NCBI GenBank assembly: GCA_964036045.1
Contig: OZ038384.1
Coordinates: forward strand, 54,905,355 to 54,969,354
Direction: 5' to 3'
Origin: Eutreptiella sp. 'Long Island Sound 2002'
Lineage: Eukaryota > Euglenozoa > Euglenophyceae > Eutreptiales > Eutreptiaceae
Length of the DNA: 64,000 nucleotides
The notes beneath the pieces are model-generated. The model did no database searches and was not told the DNA's origin. It was given only the letters and a program-made list of their open reading frames with translations. Below are positions 1 to 9,459 of this stretch, piece by piece. A program made the translations under genes and the position numbers. How positions within the stretch are numbered: position 1 is the stretch's first letter; each line of letters opens with the position of its first letter.

Positions 1-1
1 C

Positions 2-272
2 CCTTGCAGCAAAGCGGAAGTCAAGAAGAAGACTACTTCTAAGCCCCAGGCAGCGAAATCGGTCACTCGTGAACATACCGACGAGAGCGATAGAGAGGAG
101 GAGGAGGAGAGCGAAGAAGACGACGAGGAGGAACCGCAAATTACCGAAGGCAAGACAGCAAAGAAAGCGGCAGCAACACCAGGGTCCGAGGACAGCCGGG
201 CCAGAGCTCCATTCAAGCAGCCAGCTCGTCAGTCGGCACTAAGAGAACAACCCGCAAAGCCACCTCCAAAGG
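2..272 (+). CDS. Partial exon, acidic and Lys/Pro/Ala-rich protein
   Basis: Frame 2 is open from the window edge to a stop at 299-301, and a good splice donor (GGTAAGC, GT at 273-274) suggests the exon really ends at 272. The peptide is low complexity: a KKK-rich start, a block of about 15 Glu/Asp residues near 85-135, then Lys/Ala/Pro-rich sequence. Such composition is common in nuclear or nucleolar proteins and in linkers of transposon proteins, so no function can be named. The 5' end lies outside the window. Confidence 0.35.
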
Positions 273-315
273 GTAAGCGTGGCCAAATCTATGGGTGCTA
301 AGATGCAAACTGTTC

Positions 316-376
316 GTAAGCAAAAGTCACTGCCATGTCTTTCTTGGGGGACCTGATCCAGGCTGAGCCCCCCCTA
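316..376 (+). repeat. 61-bp dispersed repeat, copy 1
   Basis: Starting at GTAAG and ending in a C7TA run, this stretch is nearly identical to 12345-12405. It differs by only a couple of substitutions, while the sequence on both sides is unrelated. It contains GTCACTGCCATGTC and GATCCAGGCTGAG. It may be the tail of a SINE or a conserved end of a larger element; I cannot identify it. Confidence 0.85.
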
Positions 377-690
377 CCCTAGATTAGCGTCTTAAGGTCA
401 AAGCCGTTTTACTCAACTCAACCCTATTCAATCTGTCAATGGAACAGAATTGAATAAAATTGAACATTGACAAAATTGAAAACAGAGCGCGCCGACATTT
501 TGCGCTCGCGCGCTCAGTCAAAAAGACGCAAATAGACGTCATGTACAGACACAGACAACTTTAAAGCTCATAACAGTTGAGGATTTCACAGTATGTGGTG
601 ATAAAATACAATCCTGGGCATGTAGGTTAATTGTGTGCGCACTATTGACCGTGGTGCGCGCTACTCATGTTCAATTTTTATGTGTAGATA
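377..690 (+). other. Gene-free AT-rich spacer upstream of the 691 ORF
   Basis: The spacer is rich in AATTGAA-type motifs (430-480) and has a short GCGCGC-rich palindromic patch near 485-515. I see no convincing core promoter motif beyond A/T-rich sequence just before the ATG at 691. Confidence 0.4.
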
Positions 691-2586
691 ATGGCCTCTC
701 GCAACATCTATGACCCTCATGGACTCCATGATTTCCTATTAAATGCAACACGTGCAACTTCCATCTTTGATGATGACGTTGTTGACGTGCTTGCAAACTT
801 TTTCATACAAACACCACGATACCACAACCTTCTAAAGAAGGTGTGTGATACGGCCCATGGTGGTAATATCGTTCAACGTTGTACACAAGAAGCGTTGAAA
901 GACCATGGTACGCTTATTTGCACACCAATCCGTGCGGTAGAGCTCATTGTGGATTTAAGGATGCCACGTACCAGGTATCCTATCCTACAAGAGTTCATAA
1001 GTCACTTCAGTCACAAATTTACCCAAAAGCTCCGTGTACAATGGTCTCCACGCTTACCTTCGTTGAAATCCGTCAACAATAGGTGGAGGGAATTGTGTAG
1101 TGAAATGCGGCTAGAGCCTCCAAAACTTACTACACACTACCGAGCTATTGGGATATCATGGAGTATCCTAGAGGTCGTCAAATTTATAGAACGACATAAG
1201 GTGTTACATAGCGAATCGGATACTTCCATGCCTTTGACCCTTATTGTCCGTGGGGACGCATTCCCCGCTGCGGGCACTCAATGGTCCCAATTATGCATAA
1301 CATTTTCTAACTGGGGCAAATTGGCCCGGAACTTGTCACACCAATTCATCAGTGGTGTGGCATATTGCGATGACAAGGATGCTACAATCCTTGCCAACCT
1401 TTGGGAAACAAATATCAAGGTATGTGTTACGATGCGTCCTTCGTGGTTATTCACATCCGATTGTTCAATTGACGAATTGAACTTTCAACTCGTTCAATTA
1501 AACATTACAACTTACAATGCACCTTCTTCTGTTCCTAGTTGTTGCAAGCTCTCATTGACGGTGCAACACTTGAGTGGTTCGGGAAGAAGGAGCATTGCGA
1601 AGTCTGGTTCGGGGGTGACGAGCCGTGGTTGCGGCGATCGTTGGGATTATCGGAATATTGGGAGATCGCTAGTAGATATGCATTTGCGATTTGGCAAAAG
1701 GCCGAACGTAAGTTCATCACCGATGCCATTTGGCGTACCAATGCCGCGGAAGCCACATACCGAACAGGTGGTGGTCCTTGTATGCAACGACGAGGTTGTA
1801 TGAGGCCACCAATCATTCGTTTGGACTGTTGGTGATTTGTACAATGTATCCTCCATGGCCTCATGGCCATATGTTGTTTAATTTGTACATATATGGAGGA
1901 TTCCGTTGAGAACTATCATGATAGTAAGGGCATTGCTATCAACAAAAGTTTCAAAACGTGTAGAGTACGGTGGTCCTTAAGGCAAGACCCCCAAGCCAAC
2001 TGCCGAGTGTACATGGAGGCTCATGCTACATGCATGGCCTCTTATTGCACAATGGCTTGGTATAGTTGGCACTCGTGCCGACAAGAGTGTGGAGGACATG
2101 TGTTGGCTCCTATGCCACTTATATAGCACATGGAAAAATGATGAAGCCATTCATCATTGTCAACGTGTGGTTGCTCACTTTCGAACCCATATTGCTCGTA
2201 CAAGTGCATCGCACTATTTGTATTTTTTTGAGTTTGTGTGCCCTACACTACTCCCTAAACTAGGTAAGTTTGGGCTTGGCATATTTTGTCAAGATACTGC
2301 CGAGTCCCTTGACCACCTTTTGAAAAGCATTTTTCTAACCATGACTAACCGCGGAGGCTCAACGCAAGTTGATACTACACTCCCTCCTGGTGTAGCGGAT
2401 CGTTTTCATATAGAGAGTTTGGCAAAGAAGCAAACTCTTCAATATATATTTCTCCATTTTTTTGTTCCGATCATTGCACGCAACGAGACACGGTGGGCGC
2501 AATGCACGAACCAAACAATTCTGGATGCTGTATATGCGCGGTTCGATGCAGATAATAGTGAATCGGAGGATGAAGTGGAGGAGTGA
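691..2586 (+). CDS. Unrecognised multi-exon protein, possibly transposon-encoded
   Basis: Exon 1 runs from the ATG at 691 to 1419, 243 codons, and ends at AAG followed by a clean donor (GTATGT at 1420). A pyrimidine-rich acceptor ends at 1538, and exon 2 continues in phase from 1539 with a Trp-rich stretch (EWFGKKEHCEVWFGGDEPW). A later exon is open from about 1981 to the TGA at 2584-2586 and ends in an acidic tail (SESEDEVEE). The join between exon 2 (stop at 1833-1835 if unspliced) and the last exon was not resolved. The C-terminal phrase GLGIFCQDTAESLDHLLKSI resembles the 'Q-x-x-E-S-x-x-x-x-L-K' segment seen near the end of several uncharacterised transposon proteins, but I cannot place it in a named superfamily. 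No catalytic motif could be assigned. It could equally be a host gene. The Ty3 remnant starts 230 bp downstream on the same strand. Confidence 0.45.
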
Positions 2587-2734
2587 GTGGGTGTAGGATA
2601 TACACTTTAAGCTGTTGCGTTCTCTCTTCGAAGGGGCATGATGGACGTGCTTGGGCAAGTGCTAGCCCAAGTACTATTGGGGTCCGCGGAGTCTCCACAA
2701 CGGCAGCAGGTGTGTGGGGATATTTTGTGTGTGT

Positions 2735-2819
2735 GCGTATTGCGATGTTTCATGCATGTGGGTATGGCAATGTTTCGTGCGTGTCCGTACGTACGGCGAT
2801 GTTTCATGCGTGTGTGTAA
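2735..2819 (+). repeat. Short imperfect tandem repeat, about 27-bp unit, three copies
   Basis: Three copies of a GCGATGTTTCATGCGTGTG-like unit occur in a GT-rich stretch between the preceding gene and the gag-like frame. The frame stays open through it by chance, giving Cys/Val/Arg-rich peptide that is not conserved gag. Confidence 0.65.
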
Positions 2820-2874
2820 GGCCCAAGCAGTGGCACCCGAACCCACGAGTGTGGATGGAGGTTTGCCCCCACGA

Positions 2875-4520
2875 ATGGCGGCCCCTAGGCTGGGTCTCGA
2901 TGAGACCATGGAGTTGCTATCCCGGGTCCTTGTTGCAGGCAATGAAGATCCAGATCTGAGTGCATTGTCAGCAGCACTCGAGACGAAGTTGGGGCTCTCT
3001 GATCCGAAGAGGCGCCCACCTACTATGTCCCCAAATCTTGAACTGCTAACCAGGGAAGTGAAGAGCTGTAGAGGCATCCGCAGCTTTGCAATGGACACCT
3101 GTCCTAGCCCTCCCCATCCTCGTGTGAGGACTGTGCCTGTCTGTAGTGTAGGTGACACCACAGAGGCTGAGATGAAAGGCTATGGTCTGTCAGCCGTGGC
3201 ACCATTGGCCACAGTGCACCCCTCACCCCTCTCAGGTGGTACAGGTGACACAGACGTCCCAGGAAGGGGAACAAAGGCCATCGCCACGGCGAACCTTCAG
3301 ATCGAACTCCCCGAGTCCGATCCCAAAAACCTGCCTGAATGGGCTGAGGAGTTTTCCCAGTTTTTGCTTCTCGCAGGAGGGCAACACGCTGATGTCCGGA
3401 CTAAATGCACGTTCATCAAAAAGTCATGCAAAAGGAAACTCCTTCAGCGGCAGGTTAAAACCGCTATCAGGAAGAGCTCCAACTGGGGCAACTTTCTGAA
3501 AAGACTGGAGCAAATGTATCCAGTCTACGAAACGGCCCTGAGTGTCCGAACGGAGATTGAGCAGCTGCCTCCTCTCCCCGAATTCCCCAAATCTGCGCGT
3601 ATCTCTGAGTTTGTGGCGCAGTTGGAAGAGCTCATGGGGCGCATGAACCCCTCGTTCTATGGGCCGACTGAGCCACATCTGTGGCTAGTGGGGAAGATTC
3701 CTACCAGGACGTAGGATAACTGCAGAGAGACGTCCGAGAGGAAAGCTCGGACACACGATGACCTGGGCAATCTGTTCATCGAGTTGGCCATGGAGAGGGA
3801 GAATGATTCCCATATGGACAAGTATCTATGCAAACACCTGCGAAGGGAGACCCCTGCTGAGAAATCTCCTGGAGGGAGGTCGCCTCCACCCCACTCGAAC
3901 CCTGAGAAGGGCCGTGCTGGGCAATTGGAGCAATTGACTGAGACCCCCCCCTCCAAAGGTAAAGGTGCCCCGAGTCTTTTCTACTGTCGTCCTACAGATA
4001 ATAAGGGTGGACCCTGCCACGCGCCCGACTGTGATGGGCGAAGTTCGTGCATGCTCCAGTTGAAGCGCACGCAGAAAACTAAAGATGGTCAGGAGGTAAA
4101 GCACCCAGACCATTTCCGCTGCACGATATATGCGGATATTGCGGCAAGAGGAGGCATTATGAAGATGAATGCCACATCCAACGGCGCGAATCCGAAGAAC
4201 ATAAGAAAGCGGAAGTGGAACGGCGTAAGACCGCCGGTAAGGCTGGAGGAGCCGAAGGGAGGGGCCCTAACCCTGGAGATTCCAAGGGTAAGGGTAACCT
4301 TGGAGGCCAAAGGTCCTCAGCCCCCCCCACTGGTGGAAGAGGAGCACCTAACCCCACACCTAAGGGTGAGCCGTCGGGTGAAAAACGGCATGCCCCTTCT
4401 ACCCCCTGCGCTGGTGGCGCCAACAAGAGCAGCGAGAACGCCAAGAAGCGCCGCCTAAATTGGCACTCTAAATGCCTGCAGGCCGCTGGGGTTGAGGTCA
4501 AGTTCCCTGAAGAGGGATAG
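2875..4520 (+). pseudogene. Ty3 gag-like region with CCHC zinc knuckle
   Basis: Gag proteins form the particle and bind RNA through zinc knuckles. I start at the ATG at 2875 because the open frame further upstream runs through a tandem repeat. The frame continues past one in-frame TAG (3712-3714) into a Lys/Arg/Pro/Gly-rich C-terminal part. A frame change between about 4110 and 4131 is needed to read the knuckle C-x2-C-x4-H-x4-C (CGYCGKRRHYEDEC, from 4131), and the same frame then runs to the stop at 4518-4520. The segment near 3300-3700 (LPEWAEEFSQFLLLAGG onwards) looks like the helical capsid portion. The region is non-functional because of the stop and the frame change. Confidence 0.75.
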
Positions 4521-4562
4521 GGGGGCGTCTCCGAGGATGAGGATTTGGTTTTCTGAATCACT

Positions 4563-6457
4563 GTGAAAATTAGAGACCAGGTCTACAAGGCTGTCCCAGA
4601 CACGGGCCCTACGCTTTCAATCGTGGCCCGCAGACTGCTGAAACAGGCCAAGATCCGGAAAACCAAAACCGTGGCCATAAGGGTTAGGGATGGCTATTGG
4701 TGCCTCTCTTGGCAGTGCTTTGCACCCAGGGAAATTCACTGTGGCATGATCCATCTGTATGGGTTTCATACCCGCGGCTGTCCCTCGAGGAACCTGGCAT
4801 GGTGAGCACTTTGTGATGTTATTTTGGGCGGGAAACCGCCATGTCTCAAAAAAGGGTTAGGGATGGTCGGACCATCCATTCCCTGGGGGGGGTCGATGTG
4901 ACCGTGTGTCTGGGTGATGAGCAGGTAACCCAGCACTACAAAGTGCTGGACACCGACGCCTTTGACATTGTCATCGGCATAGATTTTCTGCGCCGTAACC
5001 CCCAGGCAAAACTGTTGTCTTTGCAACGTCCCTATGCCCTTCACTGCGACTTTGGCAGTGGCCTGTTCTGTGTCCCTCTGGAGCTGTCAGGACGAAATGA
5101 ATCCGGTCTGCGCTACGTGAACCGGTCTTATCGAACTGAAAACTATCAGTTGGTGCGGCCTGTCTTGGAAAATGGACTGACCGGCCTGCAGGTAGACCTG
5201 AATGAAGTACAGGTGGAACTGTTCGCGAGTAAAGAGCAGCACATGATGCAGCTCTATTGCTCACGGTATCTTAATAACGCCTACCGGTTGTGCTATGCTA
5301 ATCCCCCATTCTCCGAACTCGCTAAGGTGCTTACAAAAATCGCCCTTCAAGGAGCGAGAGTGGTCCTGTGTACCCCCGATTGGGGTACTTCAGGCGAACA
5401 CGCCTATTGAAGACAACTGTTGGACCGTATGACACTGGGAAGAACTGAACTCCCCAATGGTCCGATCTACGTCCCTGAGGACTCTCAAGAGACCATGCCC
5501 GCCCCTGAATGGGGCAGTTTGCTGTCCATCGTGGATGGCCCTCTAAACCCCGTACCTGTGAGTGACCTCCACCAGGTGGTACTCAAGGAGTTGATGGCCG
5601 AAAACAGAGGCCTTACCAACCTGGATCTCAAGAAAAGATCCGAGTACTCTTCGATCACTACTACGAGTGGCGAGTGCTCCGATGAGCAGGAGACGCCAGC
5701 AGTCTCCATGCCCTTGGTTGATGCTGACGATCGCCTCAGCGATATCGCCAGTGCTCTACCCCCGGTTGACCCGGAGATGGTGCCACTGAAGCACAGCGCT
5801 TTCCTAGCGCAGCTGCTTATGGATGGGGTGGACCTTGGTGAGTCCACTCATGGCGGGTCCCATGACTACGCTGTCTTCTCCATGCAGGCCACAGATGGCC
5901 CTACAGGTCGGGAACCTGGCGCTAAACCGTCACCTAACAATATGCCGGTCTCCTGGTACGATGTACAGGATCTCGAACAGGTTCTTTGGGCTAAGGCTGA
6001 GGGTATCCAGCGACGGACCCGCCTGGACGTCCTTAAGAGGACCTGGAAAACGTCTATATGGTCCGAGGAGGATGATGAAGAGATGACTCTTCCCGATCCT
6101 GAGGTACCGCTGGTATACTCCCTTTACTATGCCCAGCAGGGTCGCCAGGACTGGGAGGATGAACTACCCCCTGAAACCATGGGGCGTATGAAGAAACAGG
6201 AAAAAGTGAAGAGCAACCTCCACACTGAGGAGGATTTCGTTGAAAAACTGGAGAGCATAAACCTAGACCGCCGTCTCAGTAAGCACATCCAGAAATACCA
6301 GGAGGCTTTTGAAGTGTTGCCCCCACCCCTGTCTTGCAACAAACTGGTCAAGATGGACCTCAAAATCAAACCAGAGTTTGAAGGGTCTTTGGTAAGACGG
6401 CGTCCATGGCCCGCCCCACAAGACCAGATCTACAAGATGGAACGCCAGATCCAGTAA
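4563..6457 (+). pseudogene. Ty3 protease plus DIRS/Dam-methyltransferase-like domain
   Basis: The retropepsin active site DTG appears in VPDTGPTLSIVARRLL near 4600. The second half of the fold (FDIVIGIDFLRRNP) is at about 4960, after a frame change between 4805 and 4841. Next comes an unexpected domain at about 5190-5500. It has a VELFASKEQHMMQLYCS segment, then YANPPFSELAKVLTKI and ARVVLCTPDWGTSGEHAYW, then an LP-rich tail. That pattern (FAS..N/Q..., NPPF, vlv.P.W) matches the region after RNase H in DIRS retroelements, which is related to phage DNA N6-adenine methyltransferases (NPPY motif). An in-frame TGA (5408-5410) interrupts it at a tryptophan position. A long acidic linker then leads to KLVKMDLKIKPEF just before the reverse transcriptase. 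TAA at 6455-6457 is a further lesion. Confidence 0.7.
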
Positions 6458-7788
6458 TGTATAGATGCTGGCCTCGTCGAGGAATATAAACACGGGGACT
6501 ACCCCCGCCATTCTAGCCCTTGTTTTCTAGTGGCTAAACCGGGCTCCACTGCCATGCCCTTGGTCATTGACTACGGTGAGGTCAATCAAAAGACCCAGAA
6601 CCAGTCAGGGAGTATCCCCAACATGGAGAACACCCTGGAGCGAATCGCTAAGTGCCGATTCAAAACTAAGATGGACAAGCGCAGTGGCTTCTGGCAGGTA
6701 GACCTAACCCGAGCAGCCCAGGAAATGCTCGCCTTTGTAACCCCTAAGGGCCGTGTCTTCTGCTGGAAGGTCATGCCCTTCGGTGTGGCGAATGCCCCTG
6801 CTCTCTTTCAGGAGCTGAGGAATAAAATCCTATATATCCTGAGACGCAGACCCCTTGTACAGGAACTGGTTTCCCGCGGGGCTGAGACGGAGGCACACAT
6901 CGATGACGTGAGCCTAGGTACTAATCCCCAGGGAGATCATATCCTCCTCCTGCAAGAGTTTTTCACTGTCCGTCAGGAAAACCATCTCCGCATCAAACTC
7001 GAGAAATGTGAGGTCATGCGTGAGGAGATGGAATATCTATGTTTTGATGTTGGGTATGGCTGGTGGAAACAAGCCGCATCCAAGATGCAACCCCTGCAAG
7101 ACATGCAGATACGTGACAACCCTAAGAAGGGTCTGCACGACGTGCGGAGTGTCATTGGCGCTTGCAATTTTCATCGACGCCATATCCACAATTTTACGTA
7201 TTCATCAGCCCCCCTGACTGACCTTATAAAAAAGACCAATCCTTGGCGATGAACCGACAAGGAAGAGGCCTGTTTCCAGGAGCCGAAGAAGAAAATTTCC
7301 TCTACGAACTGCCTGGCGGTACCCCGCCCTAAGGGCGAGATAATACTCGTCACAGATGCCTGTGATGTCGGGGGGGTGGTACGCTATACCAGTGGCAGAA
7401 GCTTAACCCCGCTGAGTTGTCTCACTGTCAGTTTCAAACTTCAGGTCTGAAGCGCGATGGAGCCCTGAAGCATGACTACCATGCCAATGAATGGCGCCTG
7501 GTACCTCTTGGTCACTGGAACTGGAAGTGGAATCAAGCAGGATCCAACTACAGTACCTACGACCAGGAACTCCTGGCCCGGATGCTGGTGCTTTCTTCCC
7601 AGTCCCGTCTACTTGGTACCAACCCTATTGTCTGGCTTTGTGACCAAGAGCCAGTGAAAATGTTTCAGAAGTGTCCCCCTCCTGAAAAAGCGAAACTCAA
7701 AAGATTGTGGACCTACCTCAGTCAGTTCGGGCTGACTGTCCACCATATCCAGGGTATAAAGAACGAGATGGCTGGCTGGCTCTCGTAA
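6458..7788 (+). pseudogene. Ty3 reverse transcriptase and RNase H
   Basis: The RT reads in the same frame as the preceding region. It contains MPLVIDYGEVN, KMDKRSGFWQVDL, KVMPFGVANAPALFQ and the catalytic AHIDDVSLGT (IDD in place of the usual VDD) near 6895-6925. This is the palm of a Ty3-type RT that copies RNA into DNA. TGA at 7250-7252 breaks it at a Trp position in the connection. RNase H begins with LVTDACDVGG (catalytic Asp, about 7345-7375). The frame shifts within the G-run at 7370-7378, and RNase H continues in another frame with TYDQELLA (7558 onwards, catalytic Glu). A second frame change near 7780 leads into the integrase. Confidence 0.85.
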
Positions 7789-9459
7789 CAACTTCGACGC
7801 CCTCCTAGGTGAGAGCTCGGAAGCGTTGTCCAAAGAGGCGTTTCAACGCATGGAGGTCCAGCTGGACTTATCCATGCGCACTGCAGGTGTACTGCAGGGC
7901 TGGAGTTTGAGAGACTACCATGCTGAGTACAAATGCTTACTCAACTCCCTCAGTGATGGCCTAGAGGCACGCCTGATAGACGGCGACCGTTGGTATAAAG
8001 ATAACCAATATCTGTACTATGAGGATCGTATAGTCCTGCCTGAGGCACGACTTTGTGGTTGCCTACAGTGGGCCCATCTCAGCTCTGGGCACACAGGGTG
8101 CAACAGATCTGTTGACTTTTTCAGGGAGCGTTTCAACTCCCCACTATCCTGTGCTGAGCTACGTGCTCGTATGCAGTCCATAGTGGACTCCTGTGGCTGT
8201 CACGCCAGCAAACAGAGCGACTCACGTGACCGGGGACTCGTCTCCAGTCTGCCTATCCCCTACTGGGCTAATTCTCTGTTGTACGTGGATTTCATCCACA
8301 GTCTGCCTAAGTTTGGTGGTTATGACAGCTGTTTGGTTGTCACCTGTGGCCTAACCCGTTTCACCCGTGCATGCCCCTGCAGCAAAAAGATCACAGGGGA
8401 ACAGACTGTGAAAATTTAGGTTGAACAATGGTTCGAACACAAGAGGGCACCTAAGGAGGTGCACTCAGACGAGGATGTACGTATCCGAAGCGATACCGGA
8501 TGGTACAAGCGAGTATTGGATGCCCTGAATGTCCATGTGACCACAGGTGTGCCCTGCACTCGCACTTCTAACCTCTGTGCGAGAGACAGAACCGTGTGTT
8601 GGAGCAGAACCTGAGGATTCTGATGAAACAGGAGCGTACCAAAGATTTGGTACGTCTGTTACCCTGGGCTGTTTTAACCATGAACTCCCACGAGAGTTCT
8701 TCAACTGCCTATAACCCCCACGAACTGTTCCATGGGGGGCGTCCTGCGTGGTTCTTCAAAACCCCTTTTCCTGAGGACTACAAGAGCCCCGTAGGGGATT
8801 GGCTGGAGTATAGGCAGGACCTGGCTAACCTGGCTAGAGCTAACCTGAAACACGTTCGAGAACGGGAGTTGACTACGCCTAACCGCACGAGAGTTGCTGC
8901 CACCTTCAAGGTAGGGGACCCCGTGCTGGTACACCATTCGCGATTGTCCACTTGGCCCCGCAACTGTCTGCATGACCCCTACTTTGGGCCTTATCGTATT
9001 TTAAAAATAGATGGATCCAGGATCCATGTGAGGTGCAGCCCCCGCCTAGGAGGGGAGTTGCTGTGTGCACTTAAACAGCTGAGACACTACCACTCGGCTG
9101 ACGAACTGTCCTGGGACGAGTGGCGTCTGTCTGATAGAAAGGTCGAGCGCATCGACCTAGAGAACGTTGCCAACCCTGAGGAGGGGGACGAACTCGAAGA
9201 GATGACTGCCGATGAGATGCCAGTCGATGGCTACTACGTGGTTGCAGGTATTGCTCGCCACGAGTATAAAAAGGGCTGAAAATTCCTTACCCTGTGGAAC
9301 GGCTATGGGCTACCTGAGGCGACCTGGGAACCCATGTCCGCCTTTATACAGCCAGATGGGAGTATCAACCCCATCCTTTGCTTCTACCTCGTTGAGAACA
9401 ACGAGGAACAGCTACTAACCCGTGCTGAGAGTCTGTCCCAACGGAAAAAGAAAAACTAA
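7789..9459 (+). pseudogene. Ty3 integrase with C-terminal chromodomain
   Basis: The integrase zinc finger is visible as HLSSGH (about 8070) and SCGCHASK (about 8190). The catalytic core follows with YVDFIHSLP (first Asp, about 8285) and VHSDEDV (second Asp, about 8465). The third residue lies in CERQNR near 8580 and needs a frame change within the 8570-8590 stretch. TAG at 8417-8419 is another lesion. After the core come the DPYFGPYRI and GSRIHVRCSP segments typical of Ty3 integrase tails. A chromodomain then starts YYVVAGIARHEYKKG, is interrupted by TGA at 9277-9279, and continues KFLTLWNGYG...ATWEPMSAF to the stop at 9457-9459. Chromodomains steer integration to modified chromatin in chromoviruses. 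Confidence 0.85.
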
